Below, piece by piece: positions 9,813 to 17,087 of a stretch of 27,014 nucleotides of DNA. Position 1 is the stretch's first letter, and each line of letters begins with the position of its first letter. The notes under the pieces were generated by a model. That model saw nothing but the letters and a program-made list of their open reading frames with translations, was not told the origin of the DNA and made no database searches. Source of the stretch: JBBQNJ01 sp038329845 (GTDB lineage: Bacteria; Planctomycetota; Phycisphaerae; Tepidisphaerales; Tepidisphaeraceae); NCBI GenBank assembly GCA_038329845.1, contig JBBQNJ010000068.1, positions 1 through 27,014 of the forward strand, in the 5' to 3' direction. Position numbers and translations under genes: made by a program.

Positions 9813-11192
9813 GTGACCGCCTACTCCCGACTTGCCATGCCTGATCCGTCCGCCATTCGCTTCGGGACCGCGCCCCGGCCCGTCCAGACCCGCCACGGGC
9901 TTCGGATCGGCGGCGGAACGGTCTATCCCGAGCTGAACTTCACGCTTCCGACGATGAGCGTCGAGGCGTCCACCATGCCGAAGGTGATCGGCCAGTACCG
10001 CCAAATCATCACCGGCGCGCTGAAGCGCGCGGTGGAACTCGAGGTCCCCGGGCTGGTGATCGAGTTCGAGACTCTTCCTCCCATGACCATCGAGCCGCAA
10101 TGGGCGATCGATGTGACGGGCGTGCTGATCGAGGCGATGGAGACGGCCCGCGCGGTGCATGGGCTTAAGAGCGTCCTGCGAATCACGCCCACGGATGTGC
10201 GCGAGTTCGCCAAGCCGCCGGTCATTCGCTCGGGACGGTACCGGGATTCGATGATCCAGACCTTCGACGGCTGCGCCGCGGCCGGCGCTGAGCTGCTGAG
10301 CATCGAATCGGTCGGGGGCAAGGAAGTGCATGATGAGGCATTGACGATGGGGGACATGCCCGGCGTGCTGTTCGGGCTGTGCGTGATGGGCGTGCGTGAT
10401 ATGCGGCATCTCTGGGACGCGATCGTCGGCGTGGCCCGCCAGCGCGGGGTCCATGCCGCCGGCGACACGGCGTGCGGATTTGGCAACACGGCGATGGTGC
10501 TGGCCGAACAAAAGCTGATTTCCCGTGTTTTCGCGGCGGTGGTGCGTGCGGTGACGGCGGTGCGGTCGCTGGTCGCGTATGAATGCGGCGCTGTCGGTCC
10601 GGGCAAGGATTGCGGCTACGAGAACGTCTTTCTCAAGGCGATCACCGGCTGCCCGATGGCGATGGAAGGCAAGTCGGCGGCGTGCGCGCATCTGTCGCCG
10701 GTGGGGAACATCGCCGGGTGGATGTGCGACACCTGGAGCAACGAATCGGTGCAGAACATCAAGCTGCTGGGCGGGATGGCTCCGACGGTGTCGCTCGAGC
10801 AGTTGGCGTACGACTGCCGGATGATGAATCTCGCCTCGGGCGACGGGCCTGAGAAGGCGCGGATGCTGCGGGATTGGATGGTCCGATCCGATGCATCGCT
10901 GGACCCGCAGGCGTTCATTCTGTCTCCCGAGCCGGCGGTGGCGATCGCCTCGGCGATCGTCGCAGCGCCCAATGCGTACGCGGCGGGCCGGGCGGCGGCG
11001 CTGACGGCGGTGGAGTTGCTGGCCCAGGCCCATCAGGACGGGCGGCTCAAGCTCGCCGAGCGGGAAGTCCCCTGGCTTCAGACGATTCGGTCGTCGGTCG
11101 AAGAACTTCCCCAGGACGAGGGAGCGTTCATCGCGCAGATGATGTCGCAGGTGGACACCACCCGGTTCATCCCCGCGGAATATGGCTTGTAG
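9813..11192 (+). CDS. mtaB: Methanol:corrinoid methyltransferase MtaB
   Basis: 459 residues, matching the roughly 460 of characterised MtaB. It would transfer the methyl group of methanol to the cobalt of the corrinoid protein MtaC. Diagnostic segments include AGTVYPE-like GGGTVYPELNF, VPGLVIEFETLPPMT, SIESVGGKEVHD, AAGDTACGFGNTAMVLAE, GPGKDCGYEN and QNIKLLGGMAPTVSLEQL. The zinc ligands (Glu, Cys, Cys) of the family correspond to E165, C221 and C267, all present. The GTG at 9813 is preferred: GGAGA lies at 9803-9807 and the length then fits the family; an upstream in-frame ATG (9747) gives an unrelated extension. The gene lies behind an AraC regulator, and neither neighbour is mtaC or mtaA, which are normally adjacent. 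Substrate could be methanol or another small methylated compound. Confidence 0.93.
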   Translation: MTAYSRLAMPDPSAIRFGTAPRPVQTRHGLRIGGGTVYPELNFTLPTMSVEASTMPKVIGQYRQIITGALKRAVELEVPGLVIEFETLPPMTIEPQWAIDVTGVLIEAMETARAVHGLKSVLRITPTDVREFAKPPVIRSGRYRDSMIQTFDGCAAAGAELLSIESVGGKEVHDEALTMGDMPGVLFGLCVMGVRDMRHLWDAIVGVARQRGVHAAGDTACGFGNTAMVLAEQKLISRVFAAVVRAVTAVRSLVAYECGAVGPGKDCGYENVFLKAITGCPMAMEGKSAACAHLSPVGNIAGWMCDTWSNESVQNIKLLGGMAPTVSLEQLAYDCRMMNLASGDGPEKARMLRDWMVRSDASLDPQAFILSPEPAVAIASAIVAAPNAYAAGRAAALTAVELLAQAHQDGRLKLAEREVPWLQTIRSSVEELPQDEGAFIAQMMSQVDTTRFIPAEYGL

Positions 11193-11210
11193 CGATCCTT
11201 CGCTTTTTTT
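11191..11210 (+). terminator. Short intrinsic terminator after mtaB
   Basis: AGCGA (11191-11195) and TCGCT (11200-11204) form a 5-bp hairpin with a TCCT tetraloop, followed by an uninterrupted T7 tract (11204-11210). It overlaps the mtaB stop codon. The stem is short but the T-tract is strong. Confidence 0.6.
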
Positions 11211-11236
11211 GCGTGCATGCCGGGGTTTGCGATACC

Positions 11237-13291
11237 ATGACGGACATGGCATCGTCCATCTGGCGTTGCGTAGGGTCGGGGGTCGCGGCGGCGATGCTGT
11301 GGAGTCTGGTCGTCGAATCGCCGGGGGCGCGGCGGGTGCTACTGGGGCGAGAGCGGGCCGATGCGCCCGCGAGTGACACGGGCCGGACGCCAGTGCCGGC
11401 CACGATGCGCAGTGCCACGGCTCGGCCGGAGTCCACAGCGAAGTCGCACGCCGCGGCGGTGGAAACCGTCGGTGCCGCGGCGGTCCAATCCGTCGGTGCC
11501 GCGGCGATCGAAACCGTCGATGCCGCAGCGGTCGAAACCGTCGATGCCGCCACGGTCCAAACCGTCGGTGCCGCGGCGGTCGGAATCGTCGGTGCCGCGA
11601 AGTCTTTGGCGTCCGGCGGTTCTTCGATGGCAAATCGGCCCGCCGCGACGACTTCCTCGTCCAATAATGCCGTCTCCGCCGCCGCGACGACGCAATCGTC
11701 GATGAAAGCCGCCGCCGCCGCGGCGACGCAAGCGATGGGTTCGAGCGCGGCCGTCTCCGCACCGCGGGCCACTTCGGAACCGCCGACCCACCCTGCCACC
11801 GACCTCGCCAACGGCGGTGAAACTGCGACCGGGGCGCAGCCTGTTTCATCCGCTCTTCCGCCGGATCATCGGTGGGCCGTTCCCGACTCGTTATCGACGA
11901 AGGATGCCGAGCAACTGGTGCGTCAGACCTACGCCCGAGAATATCAACGAGCTCACAGCGGCCTCGAGGGCCGCGCAAGGTTGGGCGAGTTTCTGCTCGA
12001 TCGCGCGAGGCAGACTTCCGGTGAGTCGGCGGCGGTCTGGGTAATGCTGCGCGACGCCCGCGACCACGGCGCCGGGGCCGGCGAGGCCGTGCTGGCGCTG
12101 CGGGCGATCGACGAGATCGAGCGACGATTCGCGGTGGACGATGCGGCGGAGATGCGGGTCTCGGCGCTGCTGGCGGCGGGTCGGGCAGCGCCCAACAGCG
12201 CATCGGCCCGAGGTGCCCTGGCGCGGGGGTGTCTGCGGGCCTGGCGAGAGGTGATCGTCCACGATGATTTCGAGGGCGCTGCGCGCATCGCCACCCTGGC
12301 GCAGTCGGCGGCGACGAAGAGCCAGGACCTGGAGCTGGTCGCAAGGGCGCGGGCGAAGTCGCGCGAGGTCGATGCGCTGCGCCGGCGATTCGAGGCGGCG
12401 CAGGCCGGGCGCAGGCGGCTGGAAATCGACCCGCTCGATCCGCGGGCAAATCATGATGTCGGATGGTACGACGCGATGGTCAAGGGGAATTGGCAGGCCG
12501 CGTTGCCGCGGCTGGCGAGGAGCGCGGACCCACCTTGGGCGGCAATGGCCGGCGCCGATCTGGCGGCGGGAAATCCATCGGCGGCGCACGCCAGCGCTGA
12601 TCCGGCGGCGGAGAATCCATCGGCGGCGCACGCCAGCGCTGATCCGGCGGCGGGAAATCCATCGGCGGCGCGGGCCGCGGCCGATGCCTGGGCGGACATA
12701 GCTGAAAATCATCAAGGCCTGGCGCGACAGAATCTTCTGGGGCGATCGGCGCTACTTTATCGGCGGGCGATGCCGGGACTGGAAGGGCTGGCGGCTGACG
12801 CGGTGAAGCGCCGGCTGACGTCGATCACCGCCGAGCAGGTGGGCGAATTATTGATGGAACCGGGGCTTCTCGCGTCCATGGGCCGGCGAGGATCAGCGAC
12901 GATGGTGCGACGAGTGGATCCAAATATTGACTTCGACTGGGGGACCGGCGCCCCGGCAGAAGGGGTTCCGGCGGATGATTTCTCGATTGAGTGGACGGGA
13001 TACCTGATCGTATGTGTCCCCGGTCGTTACACGCTGGGTCTGACGGGCAACACCGGTGCGATCCTCCATGTGGACGAACGGATGGTTCTGAACGAACCGG
13101 GCCTGGAGCGCAAACGAACCGCGGCGACGGCGGAACTGGATCTGTCCGAAGGGCTGCATACGCTTCGGCTGGAGTATTGGGAGACCACCGGCATTGCCCG
13201 GATGCATCTGTCCTGGACGGCACCCGGCGAGGGAGTTTTGGGGGCCATTCCGCCCGGCAGCCTCTGCCATGACCCGCTGATCAAGCGATAG
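11237..13291 (+). CDS. PA14-domain protein with two tandem-repeat segments
   Basis: 684 residues from the ATG at 11237, which has only a weak GGGG upstream; longer in-frame sequence 5' of this lies inside mtaB and is rejected. An N-terminal hydrophobic segment (about residues 6-24) may anchor or export it. Residues 72-121 are six octapeptide repeats (A-A-A-V-E/Q-T-V-G/D). About 215-435 is a helical planctomycete-type middle region of unknown role. Residues 440-481 are three 14-residue repeats (AADPAAxNPSAAHAS-like), followed by the family segment WADIAENHQGLARQNLLGRS. The C-terminus (about 557-680) is a PA14 beta-barrel: FSIEWTGYLIV, GRYTLGLTGNTGAILHVDERMV, GLHTLRLEYWE. PA14 domains often bind carbohydrate. 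It is likely a surface or periplasmic protein, with no enzymatic motif seen. Confidence 0.8.
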   Translation: MTDMASSIWRCVGSGVAAAMLWSLVVESPGARRVLLGRERADAPASDTGRTPVPATMRSATARPESTAKSHAAAVETVGAAAVQSVGAAAIETVDAAAVETVDAATVQTVGAAAVGIVGAAKSLASGGSSMANRPAATTSSSNNAVSAAATTQSSMKAAAAAATQAMGSSAAVSAPRATSEPPTHPATDLANGGETATGAQPVSSALPPDHRWAVPDSLSTKDAEQLVRQTYAREYQRAHSGLEGRARLGEFLLDRARQTSGESAAVWVMLRDARDHGAGAGEAVLALRAIDEIERRFAVDDAAEMRVSALLAAGRAAPNSASARGALARGCLRAWREVIVHDDFEGAARIATLAQSAATKSQDLELVARARAKSREVDALRRRFEAAQAGRRRLEIDPLDPRANHDVGWYDAMVKGNWQAALPRLARSADPPWAAMAGADLAAGNPSAAHASADPAAENPSAAHASADPAAGNPSAARAAADAWADIAENHQGLARQNLLGRSALLYRRAMPGLEGLAADAVKRRLTSITAEQVGELLMEPGLLASMGRRGSATMVRRVDPNIDFDWGTGAPAEGVPADDFSIEWTGYLIVCVPGRYTLGLTGNTGAILHVDERMVLNEPGLERKRTAATAELDLSEGLHTLRLEYWETTGIARMHLSWTAPGEGVLGAIPPGSLCHDPLIKR
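11450..11599 (+). repeat. 24-bp tandem repeat, six units, in frame
   Basis: Six consecutive 24-nt units (starting 11450, 11474, 11498, 11522, 11546, 11570) of consensus GCCGCGGCGGTCGAAACC plus GTCGGT or GTCGAT, then a partial seventh. Each unit encodes one octapeptide of the PA14 protein, so changes in copy number keep the frame. Confidence 0.9.
12554..12679 (+). repeat. 42-bp tandem repeat, three units, in frame
   Basis: Units start at 12554, 12596 and 12638. Units 1 and 2 are nearly identical; unit 3 diverges at its end. Each encodes 14 residues of the PA14 protein, just before its conserved WADIAEN segment. High identity points to recent duplication. Confidence 0.88.
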
Positions 13292-13366
13292 GTCGCGGGA
13301 GTGGATTCACATCGACTAGATACGATAGACGCCGATCCGCCACAATAATCTTTTCGTAGGTGCGTT

Positions 13367-13372
13367 TATAAT
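13367..13372 (+). promoter_or_regulatory. Candidate -10 box for the downstream small gene
   Basis: A perfect TATAAT lies about 80 nt upstream of the start at 13453 in a short AT-richer island. No convincing -35 box is seen at 16-18 bp, so the promoter is only tentative. Confidence 0.35.
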
Positions 13373-13452
13373 GGAGTTCGCGTCGATATTTATGGCGGGG
13401 CGCTGGAGCGTTAGAGGGCGGTGCGTGCCGGCGTGGGGGATGGAGAGAGTGT

Positions 13453-14001
13453 ATGCGAGGCAATTGGCGTCGGTGGTTGCGGGTCTGGCTGCTGCTACTT
13501 GCGGGACTGACGATCACCGATACAGCCCGAAGTATGCCGCGCCGACGATCGACGCCACTGCCGCAGGTGTTGGAGAGGTTTGGTCCCGGGAGCTTCAACT
13601 GCGCCGGGTTCGCGCTGGGAACCTATCAATGGATGAGCTGGCCCGACACCTGCGAGATTCTGCGCAGTGCCCGTCCGCTGACCTCGCCCGATGCGCCGCT
13701 GCTTGACGGTGAAATGCGCGTGTGGCTGTGGACGTATTTAAGTCGGCGGATTACCGAGGACGGGTGCGTCGAGTCATCGCATCCCGATGCCCACCTGGTG
13801 TCGGGAACGTGCGATTCGGCGGGCTTGGTCTATTCCAAGTCCGGCGCGCAGCCGGTCGAAGGCCCGGCGGCGCCCGCATCGTTTCGGCCCAGCGAGTTCG
13901 AGTTTGTCGGACTGAATCCCTATGGGCAACGCGTGTTTGTGCTGCGTCAAGGGATCGTCGAACAGTGGCTGGCGGTCCGTCCGCTTTCGCGGCGGGATTG
14001 A
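13453..14001 (+). CDS. Hypothetical exported protein with NCAGFA motif
   Basis: 182 residues, not recognised. GGAGAG (13442-13447) 5 nt before the ATG supports the start. Residues 4-7 are basic, 8-22 are hydrophobic and RSM follows, so a signal peptide or anchor is likely. The mature part has SFNCAGFALG with C50 and a later SSHPDAH (H110, H114), a C...H arrangement that recalls NlpC/P60-like or transglutaminase-like cysteine peptidases. The match is too weak for a family call. Four other Cys residues (67, 105, 120 among them) could instead form disulfides. It is convergent with purL, with 19 nt between the stop codons. It may be expressed separately from the PA14 gene, since a possible promoter lies between them. 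Confidence 0.7.
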   Translation: MRGNWRRWLRVWLLLLAGLTITDTARSMPRRRSTPLPQVLERFGPGSFNCAGFALGTYQWMSWPDTCEILRSARPLTSPDAPLLDGEMRVWLWTYLSRRITEDGCVESSHPDAHLVSGTCDSAGLVYSKSGAQPVEGPAAPASFRPSEFEFVGLNPYGQRVFVLRQGIVEQWLAVRPLSRRD

Positions 14002-14020
14002 ACGATCCGCTTGCCGAAGA

Positions 14021-16945
14021 TCACCAATCCAGCGTGTCTCGCCAGGCGCGGGTGAGTTGTTCAAGAGAAACGTCCACCTCCCGATGATCGCCGGCCCCCG
14101 AGCCGACCGGTCCGCCCGAGCCTTCGGAGCCGACCGCCAGGGTAAACCGCGGCTCGGCCACCACCTCGCCCAGCAAAGTCAGCCTCGCCCCACGAGCGGT
14201 GAGTTGATCACTGAGACATTGAATCCGCGACTCCGGCACTTCGACGAGATAGCGTCCGTTGGATTCGGCGAAGAAGCTGTCCGGTTCGGCGTCCTCGGGG
14301 GCGACGAGCTTCAGGCCCAACCCGCCGGCCAAAGCCATTTCCGCCGCGGCCGTCAGCCATCCGCCGTCGCTGACATCGTGGCAACTGATCACCAGATCCA
14401 TGCTGATCGCCTCGGCCACGGCGCGGTGCAGTTGCGCCAGATCCTTCAGGGCCGCATCGTTCGCGGCGGGGGCGATCAGGCAGAGCCGGCCATGCTTAGC
14501 ATCCTTCAAATCCAGGGTCAGGCATTTTCGCACATCGTCGATCACGCCAATGGCACTGATCAGCAACGTGTTGGGGATGCGGAGGATTTCCCCAGTCTCC
14601 TGATTGGTGAACTGGTTGTGCAGCGAATCCTTGCCGCTGATGAAAGGGATTTGATACGCCTTGGAGGCGTCGTAGCAGGCTTCGCAGGCGCGGACGAGAG
14701 TTCCCATGGTGCGGGCGTCATCGACGCTGGGCCAGCAGAAATTATCGAGGACCGCCAGGCGGTTCGGGTCGGCGCCGACGGCGACGGCATTGCGGACCGC
14801 TTCGTCAATGGCCGCGATGGCCATGAAATACGGATTGTCCACCTGGGGCGCCAGGCCCGCCGACAGCACGGCGCCGCGAAAACTGTCGAGCTTCGGCCGG
14901 ATCACCGCCGCGTCCGACGGCCCGATCTGTATCGGGCCAACCAGCGGCTTGATGACGCTGGCACCCTGCACCTCGTGATCGTACTGGCGGATGATCCAGT
15001 GCTTGCTGGCGACGTTGGGATGACCCAGGGCCTCGAGCAGTCGGCGCTGCGGATCAACCGACGGACTGGATGGACCGATCGCCGACGCGGTCCGCGGCGC
15101 CGAGGCGACCTCGATGATCGCCTTTCGCGTGGGCATGGGGATGCCGTCATGTAGAAGGCGCATGGGAAGCCGTCCGACTTCGGTTTGCTCATAGCGCAGG
15201 ATCAAATCCGCGCCCTCGGTTCCGAATTGCCCGATGACGGTGGCCTCGACGTTCTCGGCAGCGGCCAGCTCGAGCATCGCCTGCACGTGCCGCGACGGCA
15301 CGCTTAAAACCATGCGCTCCTGAGCCTCGCTGATCCAGATTTCATCGTAGCGCAAGCCGGGATATTTCAGTGGGGCGCGCTCGAGTTCGACCAGGGCGCC
15401 GATTTTTTCGCCCATCTCCCCGACGGCGCTGCTGAGCCCCCCAGCTCCGCAATCGGTGACGGCGGTGAACAACCCGCGGTCGCGGGCCTGGAGGATCACG
15501 TCGGTGACCTTCTTTTCCGTGATGGCATTGCCGATCTGCACGGCATGGCTGAACTCATCGGCGTGGGTGTCGGTCAACTCAGCGCTGGAAAAGGTCGCGC
15601 CGTGAATGCCATCGCGTCCAGTGCGTCCGCCCATGACAACGATGGCGTCGCCGGCGTTCGCGGCCTTGGCGATCTTGTCGCGCGGGATCAACCCGACACA
15701 TCCGCAAAAGACCAGCGGGTTGCCGAGGTAGCGATCGTCGAAATAGACCGCGCCGTTGACCGTCGGGATGCCCATGCGGTTGCCGTAGTCCCGCACGCCG
15801 GCAACGACCTGCTGAAGAACGCGCTTGGGGTGGATCACGCCGCGGGGAAGGCTGTCCACCTTGGATCGGCGATTCTCCGTTTTCGCCCCGGCATCGGGAT
15901 AGGCCACGCAGAACACGTCGGTGTTGGCGATCGGCTTGGCGGCCAGCCCAGTGCCCAGGATATCGCGAATCACCCCGCCGATGCCGGTGGCGGCACCGCC
16001 GTACGGCTCGATGGCGCTGGGATGATTGTGCGTCTCGACCTTGAAACAGAGCGCATCGGTGTCGTCGAAGGCGATCACCCCGGCGTTGTCGGCGAAGACC
16101 GACAGGCAAAAGCCGGGATTCGTCTGCATCAACTCGGTGGTGGCGCGGAAGATCGTCTCCTTGATCAGGTTCCCATAGCGCCGATTGGCGATCACGTTGC
16201 CGCTGGCGCTGCGCACCTCAACCTCGACGGCGGCCTTGAGGGTCTTGTGAACGCAATGCTCGCTCCAGGTCTGGGCGAACGTCTCGAGTTCAATGTCGGT
16301 CGGCTCGCGCCCGGCCTCGCGGTAGTAAGCCTGGATCGCCTGCATCTCCGCCAGCGACAAAAACAGATGCCCTTCGCGGCTGAGGCGGGTCAACTGGTCA
16401 TCCGACAGCTCGCGCAGGCGCACATGCTTGAGATGCAGGCGATATTCGCCGCCCTCGGCGAATCGCTCGGGGACGAACGGCTCGAAATGGATCGACTCGA
16501 TCACTCCGTTGGCGAGTACACGCGACGCGATGCGCTGCAACTGCTCACGGTCGATCGCCCGATCGAGCAGATAGGCCCGGCCGGTCCGCACCTGGCGGAC
16601 GGCGATCCCGAGGTCACCGATGGCCATCTCGGTCGAGGCGGCGACCGGATCCATCACCCCGGGTTTCAGATGAATCTCGATGCGGCTTTCGGCGCTGTCG
16701 GCGGCGGGAGAGCCCTTCCAGATCGAAGCGGTTTCGACGACCGGATCGGCGAGCAGCGCATCGGCAATCCGGCGGACCTGGTCCTCCGGGGCATCGGTGT
16801 CGATCAGGAAAATTCGACGGGTCGAGACCGCGCCGACATCAGTGCCGTACTCAAGAATTTGCTGTTGGACGGCGTGCCCGAGGGGATCAGCGCCCGCGGC
16901 GCCCGGCTCGGTGCCGGCGGGAGCTACGTCGATGCGGTAAATCAT
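14021..16945 (-). CDS. purL: Phosphoribosylformylglycinamidine synthase: double-PurS/PurL fusion
   Basis: 974 residues. It catalyses the fourth step of purine synthesis, FGAR + glutamine + ATP to FGAM, in the cytoplasm. Residues from about 195 on are a small-type PurL: TWSEHCVHKT with catalytic His near 230, GGAATGIGGVIRDILGTG, VVMGGRTGRDGIHGATF, and the second AIRS-like half with SGKDSLHNQF and SCHDVSDGGW. In front lie two tandem units that both resemble PurS: residues 1-78 (IYRIDVAPAG...RRIFLID) and 88-155 (RIEIHLKPGVMDP...GRAYLLD). The protein ends after PurL, with no PurQ glutaminase domain, so a separate PurQ is expected elsewhere. The ATG at 16945 is preferred to an in-frame TTG six codons earlier; neither has a strong ribosome binding site. 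Confidence 0.94.
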   Translation of the reverse strand: MIYRIDVAPAGTEPGAAGADPLGHAVQQQILEYGTDVGAVSTRRIFLIDTDAPEDQVRRIADALLADPVVETASIWKGSPAADSAESRIEIHLKPGVMDPVAASTEMAIGDLGIAVRQVRTGRAYLLDRAIDREQLQRIASRVLANGVIESIHFEPFVPERFAEGGEYRLHLKHVRLRELSDDQLTRLSREGHLFLSLAEMQAIQAYYREAGREPTDIELETFAQTWSEHCVHKTLKAAVEVEVRSASGNVIANRRYGNLIKETIFRATTELMQTNPGFCLSVFADNAGVIAFDDTDALCFKVETHNHPSAIEPYGGAATGIGGVIRDILGTGLAAKPIANTDVFCVAYPDAGAKTENRRSKVDSLPRGVIHPKRVLQQVVAGVRDYGNRMGIPTVNGAVYFDDRYLGNPLVFCGCVGLIPRDKIAKAANAGDAIVVMGGRTGRDGIHGATFSSAELTDTHADEFSHAVQIGNAITEKKVTDVILQARDRGLFTAVTDCGAGGLSSAVGEMGEKIGALVELERAPLKYPGLRYDEIWISEAQERMVLSVPSRHVQAMLELAAAENVEATVIGQFGTEGADLILRYEQTEVGRLPMRLLHDGIPMPTRKAIIEVASAPRTASAIGPSSPSVDPQRRLLEALGHPNVASKHWIIRQYDHEVQGASVIKPLVGPIQIGPSDAAVIRPKLDSFRGAVLSAGLAPQVDNPYFMAIAAIDEAVRNAVAVGADPNRLAVLDNFCWPSVDDARTMGTLVRACEACYDASKAYQIPFISGKDSLHNQFTNQETGEILRIPNTLLISAIGVIDDVRKCLTLDLKDAKHGRLCLIAPAANDAALKDLAQLHRAVAEAISMDLVISCHDVSDGGWLTAAAEMALAGGLGLKLVAPEDAEPDSFFAESNGRYLVEVPESRIQCLSDQLTARGARLTLLGEVVAEPRFTLAVGSEGSGGPVGSGAGDHREVDVSLEQLTRAWRDTLDW

Positions 16946-17087
16946 CCGCGGGATTGTAGCCAAGCTCGGCCGGGCGAAAAGCGCCGCGCCGGGTGCGATT
17001 GGTCGAGAGGGCGCTACGAAAACGGCGTCGATCGGGTATTCTCGACCGCAACGTCAACTTCAACTTCAGCACGATTGCGAGGAGCCC

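Noticed and set aside
10874..11236. N-terminal extension of the PA14 protein
   Set aside because: The extra 121 codons lie almost wholly inside mtaB in another frame and have shadow-like composition; a hydrophobic N-terminus begins properly at 11237.
9366..12449. A 1027-codon open frame on the minus strand
   Set aside because: It is antisense to araC, mtaB and the PA14 gene, is very Arg/Pro/His-rich without domains, and reflects high GC with few stops.
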